Shown here in pieces: positions 1 to 7,831 of a DNA stretch of 64,000 nucleotides. Location of the stretch: positions 62,001-126,000 of the forward strand of contig JAEWFF010000022.1 of NCBI GenBank assembly GCA_023388965.1, given 5' to 3'. A model generated the notes under the pieces. The model was given only the letters and a program-made list of their open reading frames with translations. It was not told where the DNA came from and searched no databases. The position numbers and the translations under genes were made by a program. This DNA is from Pseudomonadota bacterium. Lineage in GTDB: Bacteria > Pseudomonadota > Alphaproteobacteria > Rhizobiales > Methylopilaceae. Within the stretch, counting starts at the first letter, position 1, and each line of letters starts with the position of its first letter.

Positions 1-11
1 ACGGGCGGGCA

Positions 12-41
12 TAAAAAAACGCCCGGCGCTGGCCGGGCGTT
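12..41 (-). terminator. Rho-independent terminator of rplI
   Basis: A perfect 10-bp stem (AACGCCCGGC paired with GCCGGGCGTT, 4-nt loop) is followed on the minus strand by a run of seven T. It lies about 25 bp past the rplI stop codon and should end the rpsF-rpsR-DUF2232-rplI transcript. Confidence 0.85.
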
Positions 42-66
42 TCCATGACGAAAAGGCCGTGGCCTT

Positions 67-660
67 TTACTTGTTCTCGTCCCCGTCGGCCGTCTCGGCG
101 GCGGCCGGGCGGGCTGCTTCTTCGGCTTCTTCCGCTTCCGGGTTGAAGGTCTCGAAGGTCGCTTCTTCGCCGCGAAGGGTCAGGTCTTCGCCGGCGGCCT
201 GACGCTCGGCCTCGGCCGCGCTGCGCGCCACATTGGCGGTGATGTTCACTTCGATTTCCGCATGCAGCGCGACCGGCACTTCGTGCAGGCCGATGGTCTT
301 GATCGGGTTGTTCAGCACGACCTGCTGGCGCGAGACGCTGAAGCCGGCCTGGGTGAGGGCCTCGGCGACGTCGCGGGACGAAACCGAACCGTAGAGCTGG
401 CCGGTCTCGCCGGCCTGACGGATCAGGAGGACCGTCTGGCCGCCGATCTTGTCGGCGAGCTTCTCCGCTTCCTGCTTGGTCTCGAGGTTGCGGGCCTCGA
501 GCTGGGCGCGCTGGCTCTCGAATTTGGCACGGTTCGCGGCATTGGCGCGCAGCGCCTTGCCGCCCGGCAGCAGGAAGTTGCGGGCATAGCCGTCGCGGAC
601 GCGGACTTCATCGCCCATCTGGCCGAGCTTCGCGATGCGCTCGAGAAGGATGACTTGCAT
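67..660 (-). CDS. rplI: 50S ribosomal protein L9
   Basis: Large-subunit protein that binds 23S rRNA near the base of the L1 stalk. The product is 197 aa. It opens with the L9 N-terminal domain (MQVILLERIAKLGQMGDEV, then RDGYARNFLLPGGKA), followed by the long connecting helix and the C-terminal domain. Canonical L9 is about 150 aa; the extra 40-50 residues form a Glu/Ala-rich acidic tail, as is usual in alphaproteobacteria. The start at 660 is chosen because the L9 signature begins there and GGAGAAAG lies just upstream; an upstream in-frame extension is not L9-like. Last gene of the rpsF operon. Confidence 0.97.
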   Translation of the reverse strand: MQVILLERIAKLGQMGDEVRVRDGYARNFLLPGGKALRANAANRAKFESQRAQLEARNLETKQEAEKLADKIGGQTVLLIRQAGETGQLYGSVSSRDVAEALTQAGFSVSRQQVVLNNPIKTIGLHEVPVALHAEIEVNITANVARSAAEAERQAAGEDLTLRGEEATFETFNPEAEEAEEAARPAAAETADGDENK

Positions 661-685
661 GGTTCTTTCTCCGTTCAGAATGCAG

Positions 686-1669
686 TTACGTTGGAGGTGT
701 GCCGGGTCGGCGTGTCGCCGCGATGCGTGCGCGCAGGCCGAACAGGAATTCGAGGATGCCGATCGCCGCCAGAATGACGACGACCCAGGTCTGCAGCGCG
801 AGAAGCACATACATGACGCTGAGCATGAAGTTGCGGCCGTTCATGCCGCGCGTGCCGGCGTGGATGAGCGCAAGGCCCAGCGCGGCATAGACCACCATGA
901 AGGACGCGCCGATCACGCCGGCGGCAAAGCCCGTCAGGCCGGGAAGGGCGGACCCCGCGATGCCGCCGATAAAGGCGATCAGCGACAGGGCCGGAGGATT
1001 GAAGGCCGAAAGATCGGGCCACGGACGGGCCAGCAGCCCTGAGGCGCGCACGACGCGGCCGGCGACCCAGAGATTTATCAGCGCCAGAGTCGTCCATAGC
1101 GCGGCGGCGACCGGCGGCAGCGCGAGGACCGCGATCTCGGTCATCCGCTCAACGTCCCCGCCGCCACCGGGCAGGACGATGGTCTCGCCGGCCGGCGTTC
1201 CCGTTTCGGCGCGCAGGAAGGCCTCGAACGTGGTGCGCAGCGCGGCGCGGTAGTCCTCGACCGAGCCGCCGAAGAAGGCGATCGTGATGAGAACGAGCAC
1301 GCAGGAAATGGCTGCCGTCCATACGATCAGCCGGCCGACGGGATACCACGCCATGCCCTGTTCGGGATGGTCCGGATCGGTTGGGCGGCCGAGCAAAGCG
1401 AGATAAGCGAGCCACCAGGACGGGATGCCGACCGACAGCGCATAGCTGCGCGCGATCTCGAATCCGGGAAGCGCGGCAAGGATGAGGGCGGCCGTGATCG
1501 TGCCGATAAGGCCGGCATGGTGACGCCAGCCGAGCGCGGCGATGAAGATCGGCAGCGGCGCGAAACAGAACAGGAAGACGGAGAACAGGGTGCCGGAAGC
1601 GAGCGCGGTCGACAGGGCCGCCGATGCGGCGCCGCTTGCAAGTCCGACAAGGAGAATTTTTGCGTTCAT
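686..1669 (-). CDS. DUF2232 family integral membrane protein
   Basis: Polytopic inner-membrane protein of 327 aa and unknown biochemical role. The sequence starting MNAKILLVGLASGAASAAL is very hydrophobic, with about eight membrane-spanning stretches. The assignment to DUF2232 (YybS-like) rests on this architecture and on position: alphaproteobacteria commonly carry such a gene between rpsR and rplI. The start at 1669 is preferred over an upstream GTG because the hydrophobic segment begins there. It is cotranscribed with rpsR (126 bp gap) and rplI (25 bp gap). A small energy-coupling-type or scaffold membrane protein is possible, but the sequence does not decide this. Confidence 0.75.
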   Translation of the reverse strand: MNAKILLVGLASGAASAALSTALASGTLFSVFLFCFAPLPIFIAALGWRHHAGLIGTITAALILAALPGFEIARSYALSVGIPSWWLAYLALLGRPTDPDHPEQGMAWYPVGRLIVWTAAISCVLVLITIAFFGGSVEDYRAALRTTFEAFLRAETGTPAGETIVLPGGGGDVERMTEIAVLALPPVAAALWTTLALINLWVAGRVVRASGLLARPWPDLSAFNPPALSLIAFIGGIAGSALPGLTGFAAGVIGASFMVVYAALGLALIHAGTRGMNGRNFMLSVMYVLLALQTWVVVILAAIGILEFLFGLRARIAATRRPGTPPT

Positions 1670-1753
1670 CTGTCCAGCTGTCCCGCTCCCGGAGCGGTTA
1701 GAGGCGGATCCTTTTGCCCGCCCCAACCATGTTGTGTGTACTTGATCGCGAAA

Positions 1754-1783
1754 TCCCGGATCGCGCTTAAAGCGCGTCCGGGA
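1754..1783. repeat. Short palindrome (TCCCGGA type) between rpsR and DUF2232
   Basis: TCCCGGA and TCCGGGA flank a second inverted repeat (CGCGCTTTAAAGCGCG-like), forming one compact hairpin. The same ATCCCGG...CCGGGAT arms recur between sufB and sufC (41194). It may be a dispersed palindromic unit or an intra-operon mRNA stabiliser. Confidence 0.6.
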
Positions 1784-1795
1784 TGACGCTTTGCG

Positions 1796-2041
1796 TCACT
1801 TGATGACGTAAGGCAGCAGGCCGAGGAAGCGCGCGCGCTTGATCGCCTTGGCGAGTTCGCGCTGCTTTTTCTGCGACACGGCCGTGATGCGCGACGGCAC
1901 GATCTTGCCGCGCTCGGAAATGTAGCGCTGCAGGAGCTTGACGTCCTTGTAGTCGATCTTCGGCGCGTTGGCGCCCTGGAAGGGGCACGTCTTGCGGCGG
2001 CGGAAGAAGGGGCGGCGACCGCCCGAAGCACCCATGCTCAT
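1796..2041 (-). CDS. rpsR: 30S ribosomal protein S18
   Basis: Small-subunit protein that pairs with S6 on the platform. The product is 81 aa, close to the usual length. It shows the S18 core: FFRRRKTCPFQG, then IDYKDVKLLQRYISERGKI, SRITAVSQKKQRELAKAIKRAR and GLLPYV. The start codon overlaps the rpsF stop in an ATGA arrangement, giving translational coupling between the two partner proteins. A second ATG two codons in is an alternative start. Confidence 0.97.
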   Translation of the reverse strand: MSMGASGGRRPFFRRRKTCPFQGANAPKIDYKDVKLLQRYISERGKIVPSRITAVSQKKQRELAKAIKRARFLGLLPYVIK

Positions 2042-2460
2042 GCGTCTTCTCCCTCGGTGGCGGTCTCGGCAGCAGCCTCGGTCTCGGGCTCCTCGCGGCG
2101 GCCTTCGTCACGGCGCGGACGATCGCGCTCATCGCGCTCGCGGCGCTGCATGACGACCGACGGCTCGCTCTCGTGCTCTTCGACGCGCACGGTCATGACG
2201 CGCAGGATGTCTTCGTTGATCTTCTGAAGACGCTCCAGCTCGACGATGGCGGCCGGCGGGGCGGTAATGTTCATCAGCGTGTAGTGCGCCTTGCGGTTCT
2301 TCGCGATGCGGAAGGCAAGGCTCTTGACGCCCCAGTACTCGGTCTTGCCGACTTCGCCGCCGTTCTGGGCGATGACGCCCTTGAACTGCTCGGTAAGTTC
2401 GTCGACCTGCTGGGCCGTCACGTCCTGGCGAGCCAGGAAGACGTGCTCATAAAACGGCAT
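2038..2460 (-). CDS. rpsF: 30S ribosomal protein S6
   Basis: Small-subunit protein and S18 partner, 140 aa. The start at 2460 gives the family N-terminus MPFYEHVFLARQD. The ferredoxin-like S6 fold covers about residues 1-95 (GGEVGKTEYWGVKSLAFRI and KAHYTLMNI are typical). The remaining 40 or so residues are an Arg/Glu-rich charged tail, which is common in this class. First gene of the ribosomal operon. A candidate promoter lies about 190 bp upstream, leaving a long leader where S6:S18 autoregulation could act, although I could not identify the known motif. Confidence 0.97.
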   Translation of the reverse strand: MPFYEHVFLARQDVTAQQVDELTEQFKGVIAQNGGEVGKTEYWGVKSLAFRIAKNRKAHYTLMNITAPPAAIVELERLQKINEDILRVMTVRVEEHESEPSVVMQRRERDERDRPRRDEGRREEPETEAAAETATEGEDA

Positions 2461-2647
2461 ATTGGAAACAGCCTTTGTTCGAGTCATGCGACGCCGCCCG
2501 GCGCTGAGCCCTTCAAGCCCGGAAAAGGCCTGAACCACTCTCGAAGGCGGAGACACGGGACGACGGAACCGCGAAAGCTCCTGCCGGTGCCGGTTAAGGC
2601 GCCGACCGTCCGTTCAGCCCCCGGCCGGAAGCGTCACGAAGAGGCGG

Positions 2648-2677
2648 CTTATAGAGGAAGGGGGCGAGGGTGACAAG
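2648..2677 (-). promoter_or_regulatory. Candidate sigma-70 promoter of the rpsF operon
   Basis: On the minus strand CTTGTC (2672-2677) and TATAAG (2648-2653) are separated by 18 bp and resemble alphaproteobacterial -35 and -10 boxes. Transcription would begin near 2640, leaving a leader of about 180 nt before rpsF. The 2461-2809 gap holds nothing else I recognise apart from the start signal of the downstream kinase on the other strand. Confidence 0.5.
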
Positions 2678-2809
2678 CCGGCCTGTCATCCGTAGGAAAA
2701 GCCCGAAAAATCTTGTCCGGCGTGCCGGAACCTTTCCCGGAGCGGGAAATTTCCTTGGGAAGCGTCGTCGCGCGCTGCGCGCAGGGGGCGCGCGTGAAAA
2801 GGGACTTAA

Positions 2810-4753
2810 GTGCGAGATGAAATCGCCGAACGGGACGACCCGGAGGCCCGGCATAGGCTTCTGATCGACGCCGTGACCGATTATGCCATCTATATGCTCG
2901 ATCCGGTGGGCAGGATCGTAAGCTGGAACAGCGGCGCCGCCCGGATCAAGGGTTATGCGGCCGACGAGATCATCGGCCAGAATTTCGCGCGCTTCTACAC
3001 GCCGGAGGATCAGGCGCGCGGAGAGCCGATGCGCGCGCTCTCCAGCGCGGCGCAGGACGGCAAATTCGAGACCGAGGCCTGGCGCGTCCGCAAGGACGGC
3101 ACGCGCTTTCGAGCCCATGTCGTCATCGACCCGGTCTATCTGCCGGACGGCGCACTGGCCGGTTTCGCCAAGATCACCCGCGACATCACAGAAATCGCCC
3201 GAACCCGCGAGGCGCTGCTCGAAAGCGAGCGCCGCTTCCGCATTCTCGTCCAGGGGGTGGCCGATTACGCCATCTTCATGCTCGACCCGGACGGGCGCGT
3301 GACCAACTGGAATCTCGGGGCCGAGCGGATCAAGAATTACTCGGCCGATGAAATCGTCGGCCACCATTTCTCGAAATTCTACACCGAGGAGGACAAGGCC
3401 GAGGGCCTGCCGGACCGTGCGCTCGAAACCGCTGCGCGCGAAGGCAAGTTCGAGAACGAGGGATGGCGTGTGCGCAAGGACGGCACGCGCTTCTGGGCCG
3501 GCGTTCTGATCGATGCGATCCACGACGAGAATGGCCAACTCATCGGCTTCGCCAAGATCACCCGCGATCTGACCGAGAGACGCCTTGCGGCGCGCCAGCT
3601 CGAGGAGGCGCAGCAGGCCCTGTTCCAGGCGCAGAAGATGGAGGCCATCGGGCAGTTGACCGGCGGCATCGCGCACGATTTCAACAACCTTCTGACCGTC
3701 GTCATATCGAGCCTCGATCTGCTGCGTAACCGTATGGACGACCCGCGTGACCGGCGCACGCTTGCCAATGCGCTGCAGGCCGCCGAACGCGGCTCGCAAC
3801 TGACCGGGCAATTGCTGGCCTTCGCCCGCAAGCAGGCGCTTCGCCCCGAACCGCACGATCCGAACCAGTTGATCGAGAGTTTCGAGGCGATCCTGCGGCG
3901 CGCGGCCGGCGACGGCATCGAGCTTTCGCTCGATCTGGCCGCTGAGATGCGGCTCGTCATGGTCGATCCATCACAGTTCGAGGCGGCGATCCTCAATCTT
4001 GTCGTCAATGCGCGCGATGCGTCCGCACCGGGCGGCACGGTTTCGGTGAAGACGGAGGTCGTGACCATCCCGACCGCCCGGCGGCTTTTGCTGTCGACCA
4101 TCGAGCCCGGCGACTATGTCCGCACATGCGTCGCGGACACCGGCCACGGCATGTCGGACGAGGTCCTGTCCCATGTCTGCGAACCGTTCTTCACGACCAA
4201 GGAGGTCGGCAAGGGAACCGGTCTGGGCCTCAGCCAGATTTACGGGTTTGCCGGGCAATCCAACGGCCATCTGCACATCGAGACGCAGGTGGGCGAGGGG
4301 ACGGCGGTCAGCCTGTTCCTGCCGGCCGGCGAGCATGTTCCGGCGGCATCGAGAGACGTGCGGCGCAGCGGCAAAGCGGGGACGGTCCTCATCGTCGATG
4401 ACGACGAGCAGGTCATGAACGTCGCCGTGGATATTTTCGACAGCCGCGGCTACGATGTATTGACGGCGAACGATGCCGGCGAGGCGCTCGGCATCCTGCG
4501 GCGCGACCGGCCGATCGATGTCCTGTTCAGCGATGTCATGATGCCGGGTCCCATGAACGGCGCGGAACTGGGACGCGCGGCGCGCGACTTGCGGCCGGAT
4601 ATCAGGATTGTGCTCGTTTCGGGCTATCCGGCGGCGGCGCTGGAAAAGGTGGATGCCTCGCTCGGCCCGGTCGCCTTCGTCTCCAAGCCCTACCGTTGGG
4701 CCGAAATCGCCGAGAGGCTGCGCGATCTGGATCTGGTCGTCGCCGACGACTGA
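2810..4753 (+). CDS. Hybrid histidine kinase with two PAS domains and a C-terminal receiver
   Basis: Soluble signalling protein of 647 aa with no membrane segment. Domains in order: PAS1 (about 17-125), PAS2 (about 144-252), HisKA with phosphoacceptor His289 in GGIAHDFNN, HATPase (N-box Asn396, G-boxes DTGHGMS and GTGLGLS), and a receiver with phospho-acceptor Asp575 in FSDVMMPG. The two PAS domains are closely alike (WRVRKDGTRF and GFAKITRD in both), so one is probably a recent tandem duplicate. The start is a GTG preceded by AAAAGGGA; the nearby ATG is out of frame. No response regulator or output gene is adjacent, so it looks like an orphan. PAS ligand unknown. Confidence 0.92.
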   Translation: MRDEIAERDDPEARHRLLIDAVTDYAIYMLDPVGRIVSWNSGAARIKGYAADEIIGQNFARFYTPEDQARGEPMRALSSAAQDGKFETEAWRVRKDGTRFRAHVVIDPVYLPDGALAGFAKITRDITEIARTREALLESERRFRILVQGVADYAIFMLDPDGRVTNWNLGAERIKNYSADEIVGHHFSKFYTEEDKAEGLPDRALETAAREGKFENEGWRVRKDGTRFWAGVLIDAIHDENGQLIGFAKITRDLTERRLAARQLEEAQQALFQAQKMEAIGQLTGGIAHDFNNLLTVVISSLDLLRNRMDDPRDRRTLANALQAAERGSQLTGQLLAFARKQALRPEPHDPNQLIESFEAILRRAAGDGIELSLDLAAEMRLVMVDPSQFEAAILNLVVNARDASAPGGTVSVKTEVVTIPTARRLLLSTIEPGDYVRTCVADTGHGMSDEVLSHVCEPFFTTKEVGKGTGLGLSQIYGFAGQSNGHLHIETQVGEGTAVSLFLPAGEHVPAASRDVRRSGKAGTVLIVDDDEQVMNVAVDIFDSRGYDVLTANDAGEALGILRRDRPIDVLFSDVMMPGPMNGAELGRAARDLRPDIRIVLVSGYPAAALEKVDASLGPVAFVSKPYRWAEIAERLRDLDLVVADD

Positions 4754-4759
4754 TCGGCG

Positions 4760-5536
4760 TCAGTGCGGGCGAACTGTGAAGCGGATTGCGCCATAGGCGC
4801 TCGAATGGCCGTCGAGCGGCAGGTTATAGCCGGCATTGGCGTTGATGCTGCCGACGAAATCGCTCGTGCCCAGCCGCCCGAGATCGGATGCGGCCGTGAG
4901 CTTCGGATCTATCGATAAAGAAGCGTTGGGGGCCGAGAAATCCGACAGCCAGGCCCGCGGTGCGATTTCGGCGTCGATACGTACATTGTCGGCCGGCTTC
5001 GCGATGCCGCGAAGGCCGGCAAACCCCGAAATGGATTCGCTCGTCCCGCTATTGTATGTATTGTAGGTGCCGGATGTGGACGCGCCGTAGAACAGGCCCG
5101 ATTGCTCCGGCGACAACTCGGTCTTGATCTCCCAGTTCAGGATGGTCGCGGCATCGCTGCCGGGCTGCACCATTTCGCTGTAGAGCTGCACCGGCGCGAT
5201 ATCGGTTGTGATGCGCACGCCAAGCCCGCGTTCCGCCGGGGTTCCGAACGGGTTCCGAACCCGGTCGATCTTCGCGCCGTCGAGGCCGCGTCCCACGATC
5301 TCGTGGCGTACGATCTTGCGGCGCTCGCGCAATTTGGGTCGTCCGCTGCCGGACAGGTCCGCCGGGCGCGACATCGCCTCGCGATAGCCATCGCTGAGGC
5401 CGGCGCACAATGCCGCGAGTTCTTCGGGCAGGTTTTTCTGGTCGCAGGTGAATTCCGGCTCGCGCACGGGCTCTTCATCGTCCGCGATGGCGGGCGCAGC
5501 GATCAGCAGTGCGGCAATGATCAAGGCAGGGCGCAT
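4760..5536 (-). CDS. Uncharacterised secreted protein
   Basis: 258 aa with a clear signal peptide (MRPALIIAALLIAAPAIA, cleavage probably before DDEEP). The mature part has two Cys in an early segment (FTCDQKNLPEELAALCAGL), then a Ser/Thr/Gly-rich region with alternating hydrophobic residues that could be beta-stranded. I do not recognise a family. It is convergent with the histidine kinase (6 bp between stops) and probably monocistronic. A periplasmic or outer-membrane-associated location is likely; function unknown. Confidence 0.7.
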   Translation of the reverse strand: MRPALIIAALLIAAPAIADDEEPVREPEFTCDQKNLPEELAALCAGLSDGYREAMSRPADLSGSGRPKLRERRKIVRHEIVGRGLDGAKIDRVRNPFGTPAERGLGVRITTDIAPVQLYSEMVQPGSDAATILNWEIKTELSPEQSGLFYGASTSGTYNTYNSGTSESISGFAGLRGIAKPADNVRIDAEIAPRAWLSDFSAPNASLSIDPKLTAASDLGRLGTSDFVGSINANAGYNLPLDGHSSAYGAIRFTVRPH

Positions 5537-5704
5537 TGCAGCGCGCTCCGTGTCGAACGTTCCTGGCCACCCCCGCAGCGCGGCGCACCCTACGCGTCAT
5601 GCCGAATCGCGCAAGCGGGCCGATGGAATGACAGGGTTGCGGTTTTGGAATCGGTCGACGGCTGCGGCCATATCGGGCGGCAGTGTCGAAGCCACACCTT
5701 CCGC

Positions 5705-5809
5705 CCTCATCCTGAGCCGGGCCGAAGGCCCGTGTCGAAGGATGGCGGCACATTCCGAATTCGCGTCCATCCTTCGACACGGGCCCGACGGGCGCGGCTC
5801 AGGATGAGG
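5705..5809. repeat. Family A palindromic repeat, copy 1
   Basis: Outer arms CTCATCCTGAGCC (5706-5718) and GGCTCAGGATGAG (5796-5808) pair perfectly. Inner arms GTGTCGAAGGATGG and CCATCCTTCGACAC also pair, so the element folds into one long hairpin. Related copies lie at 59219 and 63637. It is noncoding and sits in the 297-bp gap between two minus-strand genes; the rest of that gap shows nothing I can name. Confidence 0.85.
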
Positions 5810-5833
5810 ATTGAGTTTGCTGTGGGGGCGAGA

Positions 5834-6088
5834 TCAGGCGCGCTCGCGCATATTGGCCTTCGGCGCTTTGGCGCCGGCGCGCCAGACGCGGTCGATGGCC
5901 AGAGGGGCGATGCCGGATTTCTCCGCGATCTCGCGGTCCTGTTCCTCGATGGCGCGGCGGGCGACATCGTCGTCATCGTCGAGGCCGTCGAAAAGGTCGG
6001 CCGGCACGCGGCGGTTGGAGCGCTGGCTGCCGTCTTCGTAGATGACGTTGAACAGGACGAATTCGCTCTTCGAGCGGGGCTTGGCCAT
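5834..6088 (-). CDS. Small conserved-looking hypothetical protein
   Basis: 84 aa, highly charged, starting MAKPRSKSEFVLFNVIYEDG. It has an Asp run (GLDDDDDVA) in the middle and a basic C-terminus. The start is supported by GGGAG seven bases upstream. No signal peptide or membrane segment, so probably cytoplasmic. I do not recognise a family and infer coding status from the start signal, composition and lack of stops. It is followed by a family A repeat rather than a terminator. Confidence 0.6.
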   Translation of the reverse strand: MAKPRSKSEFVLFNVIYEDGSQRSNRRVPADLFDGLDDDDDVARRAIEEQDREIAEKSGIAPLAIDRVWRAGAKAPKANMRERA

Positions 6089-6200
6089 CTCGGAACTCCC
6101 TTCGGGGGAGCGCGGCCGGGCTGAAGCGGGCGCGCCTATGATGCGGATTTGGAGCCTATCTAGGCGATGGGCGCGCGGAATGCGAGCATGGATATGCAAA

Positions 6201-6219
6201 GGGCGGCCAAAGGCCGCCC
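6201..6219 (-). terminator. Candidate terminator hairpin
   Basis: GGGCGGCC and GGCCGCCC pair around AAA, about 25 bp past the stop of the 6245-6499 gene. On the minus strand only three T follow the stem, so termination would be weak or Rho-assisted. Confidence 0.5.
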
Positions 6220-6244
6220 TCGAAGTCTTCCGCCGCCGGAAAAT

Positions 6245-6499
6245 TCAGGCCGCGATCCAGCCTTCCTGGCGGGCGGCCTGCGAGAAACTGGCAACGGCTT
6301 CGCGTATGCGCGCCTCGTCCTCGGTCTCGATGGCGGCGGCCACGCTTTTGGCCGCAAGTCCCCATTTATCCGCGTTCGGACCGCCCTGATCGCGGATCCT
6401 GGTCGCGAAATTGATCATGCCGCGATAGCTCGCCACGAAACGCACGCCATCGTCTGTGAACAGCCGAACCTGCTTCGGCAGCAAATCGTCTTTCGTCAT
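6245..6499 (-). CDS. Small hypothetical protein
   Basis: 84 aa, mostly helical by appearance (AAAIETEDEARIREAVASFS), starting MTKDDLLPKQVRLFTDDG. No membrane segment, metal site or DNA-binding motif is visible. It is divergent from the NDUFA12-like gene, and the shared upstream region carries a perfect CtrA-type box at 6585. A weak GAGG precedes the ATG. Function unknown. Confidence 0.6.
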   Translation of the reverse strand: MTKDDLLPKQVRLFTDDGVRFVASYRGMINFATRIRDQGGPNADKWGLAAKSVAAAIETEDEARIREAVASFSQAARQEGWIAA

Positions 6500-6584
6500 C
6501 GGGTGGCCTCAAACACCGTACCAGCCGCCAAGCTAGCCTGCCGCGCCATATTCGGAAGGGGCGTCCCTTCCAGGACGGGGTTTA

Positions 6585-6600
6585 TTAACAGTTCATTAAC
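6585..6600. promoter_or_regulatory. CtrA-type binding site
   Basis: TTAA, seven bases, then TTAAC exactly matches the known full CtrA box (TTAA-N7-TTAAC). It lies between the divergent genes starting at 6499 (minus) and 6693 (plus), 86 bp and 93 bp away, so it could act on either. CtrA is the cell-cycle response regulator of alphaproteobacteria. Inferred from sequence match only. Confidence 0.5.
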
Positions 6601-6692
6601 CTTTGGGGCATGCAAGTGCAGCGGGTGGACAGATTCGAGGCGGCGCGCCATAACGCGCGGGACGAAATCTCGCTCTGCCCCGGAGGGCGCCC

Positions 6693-7088
6693 GTGAAGAC
6701 TTTTCTGACGCAGTTTTTCACCTGGTGGAACGGCCAGACCCTGGGAACGCGCTTCTGGACATGGCGCAAGGGCGAACGCGTCGGCGAGGACGAATTCGGC
6801 AATATCTATTACCGCGCCAAGAACACGCCGCTCGGCGAACGGCGCTGGGTCATCTTCAACGGCCCGGTGGAGGGCAGCGCGATCCCGACCGGCTGGCACG
6901 GCTGGATTCATCACACGACCGATGTTTCGCCGGCCGATGAGAATTATGTGGCGATGGAGTGGGAGAAGCCGCACCGCGCGAATCCGACCGGCACGCCGAA
7001 CGCCTATCACCCGCCGGGCTCCGTGCGCGGACGCACCACGCGCGAGACGCCGCTCGGCGATTATCAGGCGTGGACGCCGGGGGGCTGA
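6693..7088 (+). CDS. NDUFA12-like NADH:ubiquinone oxidoreductase accessory subunit
   Basis: 131 aa homologue of the mitochondrial complex I 17.2-kDa subunit (B17.2/NDUFA12), one of the few accessory subunits shared with alphaproteobacteria. Family hallmarks are GTRFWTWRKGERVGEDEFGN, YYRAKN and RRWVIFNG, then the PTGWHGWIHH block. It would sit on the matrix-side arm of complex I. The start is GTG at 6693 with GGAGG eight bases upstream. No nuo genes are in the window. DUF2155 follows 80 bp downstream, an order often seen in the class. Confidence 0.9.
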   Translation: MKTFLTQFFTWWNGQTLGTRFWTWRKGERVGEDEFGNIYYRAKNTPLGERRWVIFNGPVEGSAIPTGWHGWIHHTTDVSPADENYVAMEWEKPHRANPTGTPNAYHPPGSVRGRTTRETPLGDYQAWTPGG

Positions 7089-7168
7089 GGCTCGTCGGCG
7101 CGCCTCGCGCGCGCCATATTGGCGGGTGAAGTCTCTCGCCCCTCCGAACGTTCCGGGATTCGTCTTTC

Positions 7169-7675
7169 GTGATTTCCGCTCTGCGCGCCGCGGCGCTTTT
7201 TTCCGGACTCGTTCTTTGCCTCGGCACGACCGGCGTGGCCGCGCAGCAGATTCAACAGATTCCGCAGCCGGGCAGTACGCCGGCAGGGCAGGGCGCGCCG
7301 CCCGCGCCCGATACCGGCCCGCCGCCGGAGCGCATCGAAAACCCGGTCGCTCATTTCGCCGGCCTCGACAAGGTCACCGGGCGCATCTTCTCGTTCGATG
7401 TGAAGATCGACGAGACGGTGCAGTTCGGCGCGCTGCAGGTCACGCCGCGCGTCTGTTACACGCGCCCGCCGACCGAGCAGCCCGAGACGGTCGCCTTCGT
7501 CGAGGTCGATGAGATCACGCTGCAGAACGAGCAGCGCCGCATCTTCACCGGCTGGATGTTCGCGGCCAGCCCCGGCCTGCACGCGGTGGAGCATCCCATC
7601 TACGATGTCTGGGTCACCGATTGTACGGGCGGCGAGCGCATCGAGGCGCCGGAAGGCCCGAAACTCGGGGAGTAA
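7169..7675 (+). CDS. DUF2155 domain secreted protein
   Basis: 168 aa with a signal peptide (cleavage probably after GVAA), a Pro/Gly-rich linker and a DUF2155 domain from about residue 60 (HFAGLDKVTGRIFSFDVKID, FGALQVTPRVCYTRPP, then VYDVWVTDC-type end). Two Cys, in RVCYT and TDCTGG, may form a periplasmic disulfide. Biochemical role unknown. The start is a GTG at 7169 with a weak ribosome site. Located between NDUFA12-like and aat, its usual neighbourhood in rhizobia-like genomes. Confidence 0.8.
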   Translation: MISALRAAALFSGLVLCLGTTGVAAQQIQQIPQPGSTPAGQGAPPAPDTGPPPERIENPVAHFAGLDKVTGRIFSFDVKIDETVQFGALQVTPRVCYTRPPTEQPETVAFVEVDEITLQNEQRRIFTGWMFAASPGLHAVEHPIYDVWVTDCTGGERIEAPEGPKLGE

Positions 7676-7681
7676 ATACGG

Positions 7682-7831
7682 CCTCCCTTCTCCCCTTGAG
7701 GGAGAAGGCCGACTCGATGCGCAGCATCGAGCGGGATGAGGGGGCTTCCAGAGCCTCTGGAAGATTACTCTCTCACCCTCTCTCGGCTCGTGCTTCGCAC
7801 GAGTCCGCTCTCTCCCGTCAAGGGAGAGAGG
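7682..7831. repeat. Family B palindromic repeat, copy 1
   Basis: Composite palindrome with arms of the form CTTCTCCC / GGGAGAAGG at the left and CTCTCCC / GGGAGAG at the right. Between them are CTCACCCTCT-type segments and a separate inner hairpin, CTTCCAGAG-C-CTCTGGAAG. It fills the whole gap between DUF2155 and aat and abuts the aat stop codon. Other copies lie at 27213 and 43342. Confidence 0.8.

Noticed and set aside
7682..7831. CRISPR-like or terminator array after DUF2155
   Set aside because: No regular repeat-spacer pattern; it is a composite palindrome with copies elsewhere in the window.
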